Counted from the stretch's first letter, positions 50,089-62,617 are shown. The stretch is 64,000 bases of DNA from UBA5069 sp963773745 (GCA_963773745.1 CAVZCL010000001.1:62001-126000), one strand, 5' to 3'. Numbers and translations are program-made. The notes: generated by a model not told the origin, from the sequence alone.

Positions 50089-53000
50089 ATGAGTGACCTT
50101 GTGCTCGACCCCGAAATTGCGCCCGTTGCTGAGAGCGATCGCCGCGCCCCTTCCACTCGTCGATGAGGCGCCGGCGCGCGTCTCCTGGCTCGATCGACCG
50201 CTGGCTGCTTTCCCGGCGTGGCGCTGGGAGACCGTCATTTGGGTGGGACTCGTACTGCTGGCCGCCGTGCTGCGCCTCTACAACCTGGGCGCACGCGGCA
50301 TGAGCCACGACGAGAGCCTGCACACCATGTACGGCTACTACCTCTTCAACGAGGGGCGCTACGAGCACAACCCAATGATGCACGGCCCCTTCCGCTTTCA
50401 CATGACGGCGTTGAGCTACTTCCTCTTTGGCGCGAGCGACTTCTCGTCGCGCCTGGTTCCGGCACTGCTGGGCACATCGCTCGTGGGGCTGATGTACGCC
50501 TTCCGCCGCTGGATCGGGCGCAGCGGTGCGCTGGTCGCGGCCGTGCTGATTACCGTCAGCCCGAGTCTCCTCTTCCACAGCCGCTACATTCGCGACGACA
50601 TCTTCATTGCCACATTCACCACGCTCTGGGCGCTGGGCGCATTCCGCTATCTGGAGACGCGCCGCTACCGCTGGCTCATGCTCATGGTGCTGGCCATGGG
50701 CTTCAGCTTCGTCACAATGGAGAACTCCTTCATTACGGGCGCTGTCTTTGGCGCGTTCTTTGTGCTGCTCGCGCTTTGGCAGGCGATTTCGTGGCGCACG
50801 CTGGTTGTGATCGGCCCGGCAATCCCCCTGGGCATTGTCGCCTACTACTTCCACCATAACGACCAGGACAACATCGCCGTCCCGCTGGTGGGTGCGGCAC
50901 TGCTGGTGACGGTGGCGCTTGCGCTCTACTTCCTGCTGCGCAACAAGGGCTGGAGCAGGCTGCGCAGCGCGCTGCCTGCTGATATCGCCATCCTCATGGC
51001 AACCCTGGTGCTGCCCTTCATGGCCCCCTTTGCGCACCTTGCGCTGGGTGGCGAGGCCAAGGTCTTCTCCAGCTCGGAGTACATGAACGACGCAATGATC
51101 ACGCGCATGGCGCTGCTTGTGGGCGGCGTGACGCTGCTGGCGATTGTGCTGGCCTTCCTCTGGTTTCGAGTCATCCGCAAGGGCGACGAAGAGGGGCGCA
51201 TTGGCCTCAACCAGTGGGCCCAGCTGATGGCTGCCTTCTGGGTCATCCAGGTGCTCTTCTACACCACCTTTTTCACGAATACCCGCAACGGCCTTGCTTC
51301 GGGGATTGTGGGCAGCCTTGGCTACTGGCTGGCGCAGCAGAATGTGGAGCGAGGCAGCCAACCCTGGTACTACTACCCCTTCATTGGCGCGCTGTACGAG
51401 TTCCTGCCGATCATCCTCACGCTGGCCGGTGCGGTGGCGCTCGTGCGCGGCTTCGTCTTCAAACGCGACTGGTCGCCCGTTGCCGCCACTGATCTGCCTG
51501 CAAACGCGCGATTCGTGGTCGCCCGAGGCGGCCATTACCACGCGCAACAACTTCGTGGTCTTCGCGCTTGTGTGGGTTGTGGGCATGTGGTCGGCCTACA
51601 CGGTTGCCGGCGAAAAGATGCCCTGGCTGCTCACGCATATGGCGTTGCCCATGTGCGTCTTTGGCGGCTGGTGGGCGGGGCGGCTCATCCACGGCATCAA
51701 CTGGCGGGAGGCGTGGGCCAACCGCACCGCGTGGCTGATTGGCCTCATGCCCGCTGCCCTGCTGCTGCTCTTCATCCTCATCCGCATTGTGCCGGACGCA
51801 GGCCGCGGCAGTGAGGCGATTGCCGCGTGGATGGCATTCCTGCTCGCGGGTGCGGCGCTCGCGGCGCTTGTCTACTTCGCCACGCGCTGGAGCACGAAGG
51901 CCGGTTGGAAGCGCGCCGCGCCCCTCTACGGCGTCGCGCTGGTTGCGATTCTCTTTGTCATGAACACGCGCGCCTCGCTCATGCTCACCTTTGTCAACTA
52001 CGACATGGCGACCGAGTACCTGGTCTATGCGCACGCCAGCCCCGACGTCAAACGCGCCATGCGCGAAATCGAGAGCATCAGCCAGCGCACTGTGGGCGAT
52101 CGCAACATCGTCGTCGCTTATGACGACGAGTCGTCATGGCCCTTCACCTGGTATCTGCGCGACTACCCGAACGCGCGCTTCTACGGAGCAAACCCCGACG
52201 GCAACAGCATGAGCGCTCCGATTGTCCTGGTGGGCCCGCCCAACCGCGACAAAGTGCTGCCCTACCTCGAGCGCGACTACGTCAAGCGCACCTATCGGCG
52301 CATTTGGTGGCCCGATATGGACTACTTCAACCTCACGCGGGAGCGCATCATGTTCGCGCTCACCGATCCACAGCAGCGCGAGCGCCTCTGGCAGATTGCG
52401 CTCTTCCGCCGCCACCGCGACACGAGCGACTTCTCGCGCTTCCGCGATCTGACGCAGTGGCCCGCACGCGGCGAGTTTGACATGTGGGTGCGCAAGGACC
52501 TGGCGAACCAAATCTGGGACCTCAATGTGACGCCGCTTGCTGGAACCAGCACGAGCCCCGCCGTGACGGTGACCGACTTCAACCAGAACGCGACGGCCAT
52601 CCTCACCGGCCCCTATGGCGGCCTGGCGCTGTCGAAGCCGCGCGCCGTCGCGATTGCGCCCAATGGCAACCGCGTGATTGCCGATTCCGGCAACCAGCGC
52701 ATTGTTGTGGTGGACCCCACCGGCGCTGAGCGCGCCGTCTTCGGCAGCCGCTGCGACCTGGCCGCAGGCGCCGAAGGGGGCTGCGTCGATCCTGATGGTG
52801 ACGGCCCACTCGCGTTAGGTGACGGCCAGTTCAACGAACCGTGGGGCGTTGCGGTTGACGTTGACAACAACATCTACGTGGCCGACACGTGGAACGGCCG
52901 CATTCAGGTCTTCGACGCCGCGGGCACGTTCCTGCGCAAGTGGGGCTACTTCAACACAACCAACGGTGAACTGGGCGACGCCAACGCGCTCTTTGGCCCG

Positions 53001-53516
53001 CGCGGAATTGCCTTTGACCTTAACAACAACCTCCTCGTCGCCGACACCGGCAACAAGCGCATTGTGCGCTTTACGCCCGACGGCGCGCTGGTGGATCAGA
53101 TCGGCGGCGGCGGCGTGGTCGCGGGCCGCTTTGACGAGCCAACCGGCGTGGCGGTGGACCCGACCGACGGCAGCATCTACGTTGCCGACGCGTGGAACCG
53201 GCGCATCCAGAAGTTTGACGGCAACCTCGGCTTCCTGGCCGAGTGGCCGGTGCCCGGCTGGGAGAGCAAAGACATTTACGACAAGCCCGGGTTGGCCGTG
53301 GCCGCGAATGGCGACGTCTACGCCAGCGACCCGCAGTACTTCCGCGTCTTCGTCTTTGACATGAACGGGACGCTCAAGGGCTCGTTCGGCCGCTTTGGCG
53401 CAGAGGCCAACCGGCTGGGGCTGCCTAATGGCCTGGCCGCCGATCTAGCCAACAGCTCAATCCTTGTGGCCGACGCCGACAACAACCGCGTGATGCTCTT
53501 CCTGCAGGTGCCGTAA
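50089..53516 (+). CDS. Agl23-type (TIGR03663) GT-C protein with C-terminal six-repeat NHL propeller, two frameshifts
   Basis: About 1142 residues. The start ATG 50089 has GGAGG 10 bases upstream (MSDLVLDPEIAPVAESDRRA); a missing C near 50148 shifts the frame to PLPLVDEAPARVSWLDRP. The membrane part has the Agl23 signature GMSHDESLHTMYGYYLF with NPMMHGPFRFHMTALSYFLF and SRYIRDDIFIATFTTLWA, about 12 TM helices; a second shift lies near 51515. From about residue 845 six NHL-like repeats follow, such as PWGVAVDVDNNIYVADTWN, RGIAFDLNNNLLVADTGN and TGVAVDPTDGSIYVADAWN. Agl23 relatives are glycosylation-associated; the propeller may bind or sense a surface partner. Confidence 0.85.
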
Positions 53517-53604
53517 GCAAGAAGAAGGGTGGTGTTGCGTAGCGCAGGTGGAAGGCGCGACGCAGAAGCTTCAGCGTTGCATCTCCCAAGTCCGTGAGCT
53601 TGCG

Positions 53605-53872
53605 TAGCGGCGATGTAAGCCGCCGTTCTCAGCGAGGCGGCGCGCTGGCTACCTACGGCGGCTAACGCCCCCGCTACGAAGGGTAGCGCACTTCGTAGCG
53701 GGGGGCTTCCAGCCCTCCGTTTGGGGCCTCTGCATTGCGTCACGGACAGCGTCACGTCAGGAGACGTGACCTACAACACGGCGCACGCGTACTTCGTAGC
53801 GGCTGCTTCAGCTGCCGTTCTCTCCAATCGCGTCTCTTCCTCGAGAACGGCAGCTGAAGCAGCCGCTACGAA
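53605..53872. repeat. Cluster of REP-like palindromic units
   Basis: At least five units of the GTAGCGG...CCGTTCTC type lie in the gap between two large genes. A degenerate one is at 53605-53631 and others near 53654-53680 and 53696-53724. An exact inverted pair begins at 53796 (GTAGCGGCTGCTTCAGCTGC) with its complement ending at about 53869. The remaining sequence from 53517 to 53924 shows no gene. Confidence 0.75.
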
Positions 53873-53924
53873 ACGCATAGCAACACCTCTCCACCACGTC
53901 GGCCACCCTCCCCGAGCGCGAGCC

Positions 53925-56900
53925 ATGGCAACGACCCTCTCCCTGCCCGCCAAAGCACGCACAACCCTCCCTGCCACCCTGCCGCGCATTGGCGTTGGGG
54001 TGCTGGCAATTCTGCTTGCCCTCCTGGCTCAGCGCCTGGTGCAGGCAGAGCATGGCTGGGACGGCGCTGCGCTCTATGCGGCAGCCATTGCGCTCTATCT
54101 GCTTGCGTTTCCGCGCGCAATGGAGCCGCTTGCCATCGGCGACCGGCCCTTGCTTCGGCACAGGACGATTGCCTGGGCGGGCGCGGCGCTTTGCGCTATG
54201 GCGCTGGTGGCGGCGGCTGCGGCCGCGCCCCACTTCATCGTCGACAAGCCCACAGCGTGGGGCTGGACGCTCCACCTCGCCAGTCTGGGCGCGCTGCTCC
54301 TGGGCGGCCTGGCGCTCGACTATGGCCTGCGCCCTGCGGCAAGGGGCGCGCGCCATGGGCTGGCGCGTGGCGTTGGCGCTGTTTGCGCTTGTGGCGCTTG
54401 CGTCGGCGCTGCGGCTGCCCAACATCGGCACAATGCCCTTTGGCGTCTGGCATGACGAAGCCGAAAACGCCCTGGCAGCCCAGGACATTCTCCGCAACCC
54501 AGCCTACCGCCCCTTCTTCCTCGGCTCCACCTCGCACACGGCGCATCACAACTACCTCGTGGCGGCTGCCTTCCTCTGGCTTGGCGAGACGATCACCGCC
54601 GCCCGCCTCGTTTCTGCGCTTATGGGGATTGCCATGGTGGCAGCCGGCTACCTCGCCGCCGCCGAGCTCTTTCACACCGAACCGGCGCATGGGCGCAAGC
54701 GATCGCTCGTCGGCCCCACAATGGGGCTCATTTTCGCGGCGGTGCTGGCCGTCTCGTCGTGGTCGCTCAACTTCAGCCGGATCGCCGTCAACTATATTGC
54801 CACGCCCCTCTTCATCCTGCTGGCGCTTGGCCTGTTGCTGCATGCGCTGCGCACACAGCGCATGGGCGCGTGGCTGCTCAGCGGTGTGGCGCTGGGCATG
54901 GGGCTCAATTTCTACTCATCGTTCCGCCTCTTCCTGCCCGTGCTGCCCCTCTTTTTGCTGGTGGCGCTGGGGGCGCGGCGCAACCGGTGGGCTGGATCAT
55001 GGCGCGGCCTCCTGCTCTGGGCGCTGGCGGCGATCATCGTCATGGCGCCGCTGCTTACCTTCGCTGCCACAAATCGCGAGTTCTTCCTTAAGCGATCGGC
55101 CGACACCTTCCTGCTGACCAGGGTGGCGCCCGAAGAGCGCGTACAGGCGCTGCTCGACAATGCCGTGACGCATGCGCTCATGTTCAATGTGGAAGGCGAC
55201 CCCAACGGCAGACACAACCTCCCGGGCCGCCCCATGCTCGATCCGATCCTCGGCGGCCTCTTTGTGCTGGGGCTGGGCATCTGCCTCTGGCGCTTCCGCC
55301 GGCCCGCGCTACCTGCTGCTGCTGCTCTGGCTTGGCTTCACGCTCATGGGCGGCATCCTCACCCTCGCGTTTGAGGCGCCGCAGTCACTGCGCGCCAATG
55401 GCGCCATGCTTGCCGCCTACCTGATTGCGCTCGTCCCCCTGGCCGAGCTGCTGCGCGCGTGGGAGCGATCCAGCGGCGGCCGCTACCGCCCCAACGCTGC
55501 AGCCGTTTTCGCCGGGCTGCTCATGCTGCCCGTGGCCGCATGGCACCTGAACCAGTATTTCGTGGTCCAACAGCATGACTTTGCCGTCTGGAACGCCTTC
55601 TCCACGCCCGAGACTTTGACCGCACGCGCACTCTCGAAGCTCGACCCCGATCAGTCGGAAGCGTACGTCGTCAGCTACTTCGACGGCCGACCGCCCTTGA
55701 GCTTTCTCGCACCCGAGTGGCGTCACCGGTACATCCCGATTGAGGGTAACACGTCCATGCCGCTCATCTGGCCTGCAGACAAGGACGTATGGCTCTTCCT
55801 CGACGCCGACAGCGACGCGCTCTACCAGCAGTTGCAAACAATGTACCCCGACGGCACATTCACGGAGCAGACGCCCTCCTTTAGCCAGTCGGTCTCCACA
55901 CGCACAGTCCACCTGACGCGCACCGTGCTCGATGCGGCGCAAGGGCTCGAAGCGCGCTACTATGCGAATGAAGGTTGGGAGGGCGAGCCGGCTACCGCGA
56001 CACGCGCGCCCACGATTGACTTCGACTGGCAGAGCGCGCCCCCGCTGCCCACTCCCTTCTCGGCCGAGTACGAAGGCGTGCTGCGCACAACCACCTTCGC
56101 GCCTCACCACTTCCGTCTGATTGCGCCGGCCTATGCCGAACTGCTGCTGGACGAACGCGTCGTGCTCTCGGGCACGGGCTCCCTTGCCACAACGCTCACG
56201 CCCGCACTGGGCAACCATATGCTGCGCGTGCGCGCCGTGGGTGCGCCCGGTCCGCTGCAGTTGCGCTGGGCGCCCGAAGGCGAAAGCGAGGCGGTCTTGC
56301 CCTCCACACGCCTCTTCACGGAGCCGGTGACCGCCAACGGGCTGCTGGGCAACTTCTACGCCAATGCCGATTGGGAGGGGCCCGTCATCCACGCCGAGAT
56401 CTCGCCTCAACTGGCAATGGTCTTCTACAGGCCACCGCTGCCCCGCCCCTTCAGCGTGGAGTGGACGGGCAAAATCGCCATACCCGTAGCCGGCGACTAC
56501 ATCTTTGCGCTCAGTGCCATCGATGAGGCGCAGCTGTGGATTGACGGGCAGGATTTGATCGCCACACGCACGGGCAACCTGACAATCGAGACGTGGGCGC
56601 AATTGAGCGAGGGGCTGCACGACATTCGCGTGCGCTATCGCGCCATCAACAACCACAGCCGCATTGGTCTGCAGTGGACGCCACCAGGCAGTGCGCGTGT
56701 GCCGGTGCCTAGCGCCGCGCTCTTCCCACCTTTGGGGAGCTATGATCGCATTACAATGCCGCAGCTGGACGAGCCTGGAGCCTTGCCAACCGAGTTCGGC
56801 GCGGCGCGTCCCGTACAGGGTGTTACGGGCGTGCCCCTCACCGGCACAATCACCACGCTGCTGACGGACCTCGCGCACCCAACCGGTGTTGCCGTTGGCC

Positions 56901-57661
56901 CCGACGGGCGCGGCTATGTGGTGGATTCGGCGGCGCGCATGCTCTACGTCGTCTCGCCGGACGGTCGCCTCGAGCGCACTGTCACCAGTGAGGTGGCGGC
57001 GCTGGGCGAACCGTATGACGTCGCCGTAGACGCAAGAGGTGAAGGCGGCGGCACAGTCTACGTGCTCGATGCTGAGGCGGGCGCGATCGTCGTTTTCTCC
57101 GCCGATGGGGAATATGTGCGCACAATTGCGCCTGCGGAGATCGCCATCGGCCGCAGCCGCGGGCTGGCGGTCGACGCAGAGGGGCGCATCTGGGTGGCGC
57201 ACACGCCCGGCCAGCGGCTGGTTGCGCTCTTGCCAAATGGCGAACTGAGCATGGAGATCCCTGTTTGGCCCGGTGAGGACGCCCAGGTGACCGACGTGGC
57301 GGTTGCGCCCGACGGCACCATCTTTGCCGTTGCCATGAGCATCAACAAACTGGTGCAGTACGATGACGAAGGCAACCGCCTTGGCGCGTGGAATGTGGCA
57401 TCGGCCAACACGGTGGACAGCCCCCACCTGGCACTGGGGAATGCGCCGAACGGTGACCTCTACATTACGCAGCCGGAAGAGAGCCGCATTGTGCTGCACA
57501 GCGGCCTGGGAGCGGACGCGCCGCACGGTCTCTACTGGCAGTTGCCGCAGCAGCCCGACATGGTGAAGCCCATTGGCATTGCCGTGGCAGGCGACGGCTC
57601 GCTCTGGATTACGGATGTGCAGGGCGGGCGGTTGGTGCGCCTCGAGGTTGAGACGCCATGA
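53925..57661 (+). CDS. GT39-type membrane protein with two PA14-like domains and NHL propeller, two frameshifts
   Basis: About 1245 residues. N-terminal TM helices precede a GT-C loop (MPFGVWHDEAENALAAQDIL) and HNYLVAAAFLWLGE. Shifts lie near 54348 and 55305. About residues 674-790 form a PA14-like domain (GLEARYYANEGWEGEPA), and residues 805-930 a second, clearer one (GLLGNFYANADWEGPVI, AGDYIFALSAIDEAQLWIDG). From about residue 982 six NHL-type repeats follow (TGVAVGPDGRGYVVDSAARM, RGLAVDAEGRIWVAHT). PA14 domains bind glycans in several known proteins. The stop overlaps the next start as ATGA, indicating coupling with the following gene. Large, multi-domain and unusual. Confidence 0.8.
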
Positions 57662-60505
57662 AGCGCCCCGTGATTGCGGCGCTTGCAGCAATGGCCGCAT
57701 TGGCTGTGGCGGCTGCGGGCGAATACCTGGTCCGCGGCGACGCACCCATGTGGCAGCCGCTGCTCCTCTACGCGCTCGCGGCTGTCGTGCTGGCACGCAC
57801 GGCACGCCCATTTGTGCTCGCGCCGGTCGTGCCTCCGCGCGCTGCCGGCGAAGCGGTCGTCTGGCGCATGCTTGCGCTGGGTGTTGTGATCGCGCTTGCG
57901 CTGACTGCCATCACCTACACAACGCTGGTTGACAACCTGCGCTCGCCCTATGGCCCATGGCTCTGGCTGGCGACGATTGCGGTGCTGGCCTTCACCGGCG
58001 CAGCCGTCTGGCGCTACGAGTCGCCCACGGCGCGCTGGCAGAGCGAGCTACCCGAGGGGCGTGGCGGGCGCACCGCCTTCTACATCGCCCTCCTGATCAT
58101 TGTGGCCGCGGCCATTGTCGCGCGCGTGCTCTGGATCGACCGCATCCCTCTCGGCATCAACCCCGACGAAGGCGACCGCACGGCAACCGCCATGCAGGTG
58201 CTGCGCGGCACCACGCCACAACAGCTCTTCGAGGCGGGCTGGTATCGCATTAGCATGATGTACTTCTACCTGCTTGCGGGCTGGCTCAAGTTGCTTGGCA
58301 TCGGGTATGTGCAGGCGCGTCTTTTTACCGCCCTCTGGAGCGTGGGCACGCTGGTCACCGTGATCTGGATAGGCGCACGCAACTGGAACTGGCGGGTGGC
58401 GCTCTTTGCAGGGGCGTTGTTCGGGATGGCGGGGATGGTGCTGCAATTTGCGCGTGAGACCAGCGAGGCCGGCCCGACAGCCGCGCTCTGGGCGCTGAGT
58501 GTGGCGCTCCTGCTCGAGGGAGCGCGCCGCGGCCGCTCATTGGCCTGGATCGGCGCGGGCCTCGCCGGCGGCTTCTCGCTCTACTTCTATCCTTCCGGGC
58601 GCACATGGGCGCTGCTGGCCGCCCTGATTGGCGTGGCGTGGCTGCTGCGCTGGGCGGCCGTGCGCGATGGCGACTGGCCGCGCCTGCTGCGCGGCCTTGC
58701 GCTGGCTGCCATCGCCTCGGTGGCGATTTGCGCGCCCTTCTTTGCGCAAACAACCCTCTTCCCCAGGGAGTTTGCTTTGCGTTTTGCCGAGACCTCCGTG
58801 CCTCCGCCCCGAGAACGCGCAACGCCTTCACTATTACGACCCCACGTGGGAGACGCCGCGCCTGCTTGCCGAGCAGGTGGGGCGCTCGCTCGGCATCTTT
58901 GGCCGTTATGGTGACGGGGCGGGCTTCTGGCCCACGGACCACCCACTCACCGGGCCCGTGCTCGCGCTGCTGCTGCTGCTTGGCCTGGGATACAGCGCCG
59001 TGCGCCTGCGCGACCCGCGTGCGCAATCGCTCGCCCTCTGGGCCATCGTGGGCATGACCGGCATGGTGCTCACCGTGGAGACGCCCAACCTGCAGCGCAT
59101 GGCCACTGCTCTGCCTGCCCTCTTCCTGGGCGCGGCTGTGCTGCTGGACGATCTGCTGCAGCGCATTGTGCGCTTGGCGCAGACGCCCCGCCAGCGCCGA
59201 AGGCTCGAGTGGCTTGCCTACCCGGCAGTTGCGCTCGTGCTGGTTCTGCCGCTGGCCGCCGATCTGCGCTTCTATTTCACCGACTATGCGCAAATGAACA
59301 GGTGGGAGGGCTGGAACCAGGAGGGCTACGCACTCACCCTGCTGCCGCCGGATACGCTTCACGTTTCAATGGGCGACTCGTTCCATATGGTCAATTCGGG
59401 CTGGGTGCGGCTGCTTGCGCCCGATGCAGCGCGCGGCGGCGTGCGCGCACCGGGATCATTCCTCCCTTTGCCCGAGGATGGCACGCGCGGCCTTGCCTTC
59501 ATGTTATATCCCGGTCAGGGCGCCTACCTGCCGTGGCTGCTGGAGCTCTATCCCACTGCCACGCCCGTCGACTATCGGCGCGCAGATGAGAGCCACTATT
59601 TTGACCTGCTCTACGTTCCTGCCCAGGATGTGGCCGCCAGCCGCGGCGCGCTCGTCACCAGTGCGGGGCAAAGCGCGCGCGTCGACCAACTCGGTGCGGC
59701 GCCGCCCTTCACCGTCGCCCAGGACGCGCCTGCCACGTGGAGCGCCACGCTGCGCGTGCCCCAGCAGTGGAACTATAGCTTCCGCCTGGAAGGCGCGCCG
59801 GCAATGCTCACGCTGGACGGTGTTCCCATCCTGGCGCGTACTGCCGATGAAGAGAACACGGCAATCCTCCTCAATCTGGCGCGCGGCGACCACGCAATCG
59901 TCCTCAGCGGGCCCGCCGGCGGGGTGACGCTGACCTGGGCACGCGTGTTGCCCATGGCCGAACCGCAGTACGCCGCGATCTCCCTCGCCGAACTCACTCT
60001 CTCCGATGGCGCGTCGCAGGGCTGGAGCGGCGTTGTGGAAGTCGAGGGGCTGCCGCCCCAATTGCGGCAGGAGAATGCGCTGGCCACCTGCTGCCTGGGC
60101 GGCCAGGTGGATAGCCGTAATCGCCCGCTGCAAGCGCACTGGCAAGCGTTCCTGACCGCGCCACAAAGCGGAGAGTACGCGTTCCAGATTACCATGCCGG
60201 GCGCCGGCGCGCTGCGTGTGGGCGAGGTGACGCTGGCGGAGGTCGAAAATCCGGAGGGCGGCACAGCCGAAGGCACGGTGACCCTGCCGGCCGGTGAGCA
60301 CCCAGTGAGCGTGGAGTTCGCATCCCCAACGGGCGCGAACGGCGCGCTCGAGCTGATCTGGACGCCACCGGGCGGTGCGCCCTCGATTCTACCGGCCAGC
60401 GCCCTGCGCCCCGCTGGCCCTCTCTTCGGCCCGCCCCTTGGCGACGACCAGCTGCTGCTCCCCGACGCCTGGCCCACTGACACTGTGCTGGAGACTGTGG
60501 AGTAG
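57658..60505 (+). CDS. GT39-type membrane glycosyltransferase with C-terminal PA14-like region, one frameshift
   Basis: About 949 residues. N-terminal TM helices precede the GT-C loop RIPLGINPDEGDRTATAMQV with an acidic pair. Then come FARETSEAGPTAALWALS and SLYFYPSGRTWALLAALIG. One frameshift near 58815 (an extra C in CCCC; ENAQRLHYYDPTWETPRLL follows). The C-terminal 350 residues contain beta-rich domains; the last resembles PA14 (AFLTAPQSGEYAFQITMPGA, GEHPVSVEFASPTG, LIWTPPGG). It starts inside the stop codon of the preceding gene. The pair likely forms one functional unit at the outer membrane face or cell surface. Confidence 0.82.
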
Positions 60506-60667
60506 CGTGCCGGCATTGTGGCATACAGAAGCGGCTCGGCGTTCTGTCGCACATCCAAAAACCTCACCACAATCCTGCGGGAACCGGTCCACGCCACACT
60601 ATGCGCAGACAATGCGCGCCCGTGCCGTGCGGCGCGCGCACGGACCCGCCGCGAGAAGGAGATTGAC

Positions 60668-62237
60668 ATGGTCACAGCCATCCGCACAGAGACAACCAAC
60701 GGCGCCGGCCACAGCAGCGCCGCTTTGCCGCAGCATGAACTCTACATCAACGGCGCATGGGTTGCCCCCGTGGCCGGTCAGTATCGCCCCATGGTCGATC
60801 CATCCAACGGCGATCTACTTGGCAACGTGGCACAGGCCGATATCGAGGACACGCGCATAGCGATTCAGGCAGCGCGCGCGACCTTTGATGACGGCTACTG
60901 GCCCAACATGGGCCACGGCGAGCGCTCGCGCCTGCTGCACGCACTCGTAGACGCCATCGAGGCGCGCCAGGATGAGATCGCCGATGCCGAGATGCGCAAC
61001 AGCGGCTGCACGTGGCGCAAGGCCAATCTCATGGATATGCCCGTGGGGCTAATCCACTTCCGCCACTTTGCCAAGCTGGCCGACTTTGAGCCGCTCGAGT
61101 CGATTCCGCAGATTACCTTCCCTGCGCTCACCTACAACATTGTGCGGCGCGAGCCGATTGGCGTCTGCGGGCAAATTATTCCATGGAACTTCCCCTTCCT
61201 CATGGCTGTGTGGAAGGTTGCACCGGCGCTGGCGGCAGGCAACACGGTCATCCTCAAGCCGGCCACCTTCACGCCCTACAGCGCGCTCAAAATGGTCGAG
61301 ATCATCCACGACACTGGGCTGCTTCCGCCCGGCGTGCTCAATCTGCTCACCGGCCCGGGCCAGGTGGTCGGCCCCGAACTCTGCACGAATCCCCTTGTCG
61401 ACAAGATTGCGTTTACGGGCAGCACCGAGGTGGGCCGCGAGATTATGGTGCAGGCGGCTAGCACCATCAAGAAGGTGACGCTCGAATTTGGGGGGCAAGT
61501 CCCCCAATATTATCCTGGATGACGCCGACCTTGACCTTGCCATCGATGGCAGCCTGTGGGCCACCTTTATGCACAACGGCCAGGCCTGCGAGAGCGGCAC
61601 GCGCCTCTTTGTGCCCGCTTCGCTGCATGACGAGTTTGTGGAGAGGCTGGTTGAGCGAGCCAGCCGCCTGAAGATGGGTCTCTCCAGTGATGGCGCGACC
61701 GATCTCGGCCCGCTGATTTCGGCAGGCCAGCTGCGCAGCGTGGAAAGCTACATCCAGCTGGGGATTGACGAGGGGGCGACGCCCGTGCTGCTGGGCCAGC
61801 GTCCCACGGACCCCGAGCTTGCCAACGGTCACTACATCTCGCCTACAATCTTCACGAATGTGGATAACAAGATGCGCATTGCGCAGGAAGAGATCTTTGG
61901 GCCGGTGCTGGTGGTCATCAAGTACAACAGCGTGGAAGATGCCATCCGCATGGCCAACGACACCATCTACGGGCTGGCTGCGGGCGTGTGGAGCCGCGAC
62001 GTGGAGCGTGCTGTGAGCGTGGCCGAGCGCATTCAGGCGGGCACAATCTGGATCAACGATTACCACATCATTAGCGCCGAAGCGCCCTTTGGCGGCTACA
62101 AGCAGAGCGGCATCGGGCGCGAACTGGGCACATGGGGCCTCAAGGAATACACAGAGATCAAGCACATTCACGTGCCGCTCAACAACACGCGCGAGTCGAA
62201 GTTTTACTATGATATTGTGGTGCCACAAGGCCAATAG
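60668..62237 (+). CDS. Aldehyde dehydrogenase family protein, one frameshift
   Basis: About 523 residues of the NAD(P)-dependent aldehyde dehydrogenase superfamily. GAAGGAGATT precedes the ATG. CGQIIPWNFPFLMAVWKVAP and the cofactor loop FTGSTEVGREI are in the first part. The frame breaks at GGGGGG near 61492, where LEFGGKSPNIILDDADLD is expected (one G too many). The active-site Cys is in NGQACESGTRLFVP and a late motif is EEIFGPVLVV. Glu of LEFGG is the general base. The substrate is unknown. It is followed by a strong bidirectional terminator. Confidence 0.93.
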
Positions 62238-62266
62238 CCAAATAGCCCGCATGGGCCAACCTAAAC

Positions 62267-62305
62267 GCAAAGGCGTCGCAACCCTCTCGGTTGCGACGCC
62301 TTTGC
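62267..62305. terminator. Bidirectional terminator-like hairpin
   Basis: A perfect 17-bp stem (GCAAAGGCGTCGCAACC / GGTTGCGACGCCTTTGC) with a 5-base loop lies between the convergent aldehyde dehydrogenase and dioxygenase-fragment genes. The stem starts with AAA and ends with TTT, so it can act in both directions. Confidence 0.8.
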
Positions 62306-62324
62306 TTGCATGTGGGCCGCGGCC

Positions 62325-62606
62325 TCAACCGGCGGCGGAGACAGGCGCCTGGAGTGGAGGCAGCGCGGCCTCAATGCGTTCGCGCTGCGCCTCCAGCCAG
62401 GGCGGCAGCTTGAGCGCAGTGCCCAGGGCTGCTTCGGCTTCATCCCACAGAAAGCCCGGGCCGTCAGTGGCAATCTCGTGCAGCACGCCACCCGGCTCGC
62501 GGAAGTAAATGGAGCGGAAGTACTGGCGGTCGCGCACGGGCGTCACGCCATAGCCATCCGCATCAAGCAAGGCCCGCCAGCGCTCCTGTGTCGGATCGTC
62601 TTGCGC
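62325..62606 (-). pseudogene. C-terminal fragment of a VOC-family ring-cleaving dioxygenase
   Basis: The frame reads RQYFRSIYFREPGGVLHEIA followed by TDGPGFLWDEAEAALG and a helical tail PPWLEAQRERIEAALPPL, which is the end of MhqO-like glyoxalase-fold dioxygenases. Upstream the frame stops at 62607-62609, just before the end of the kinase gene, and the first two thirds of the protein are absent. It is probably a remnant left by a deletion; no ribosome binding site is seen. Confidence 0.7.
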
Positions 62607-62617
62607 TCAACTCCGGC

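Noticed and set aside
55385..57811. An 808-codon open frame on the minus strand opposite the PA14/NHL protein.
   Set aside because: Antisense shadow; the sense strand shows PA14 and NHL repeats, and the antisense product has no recognisable motif.
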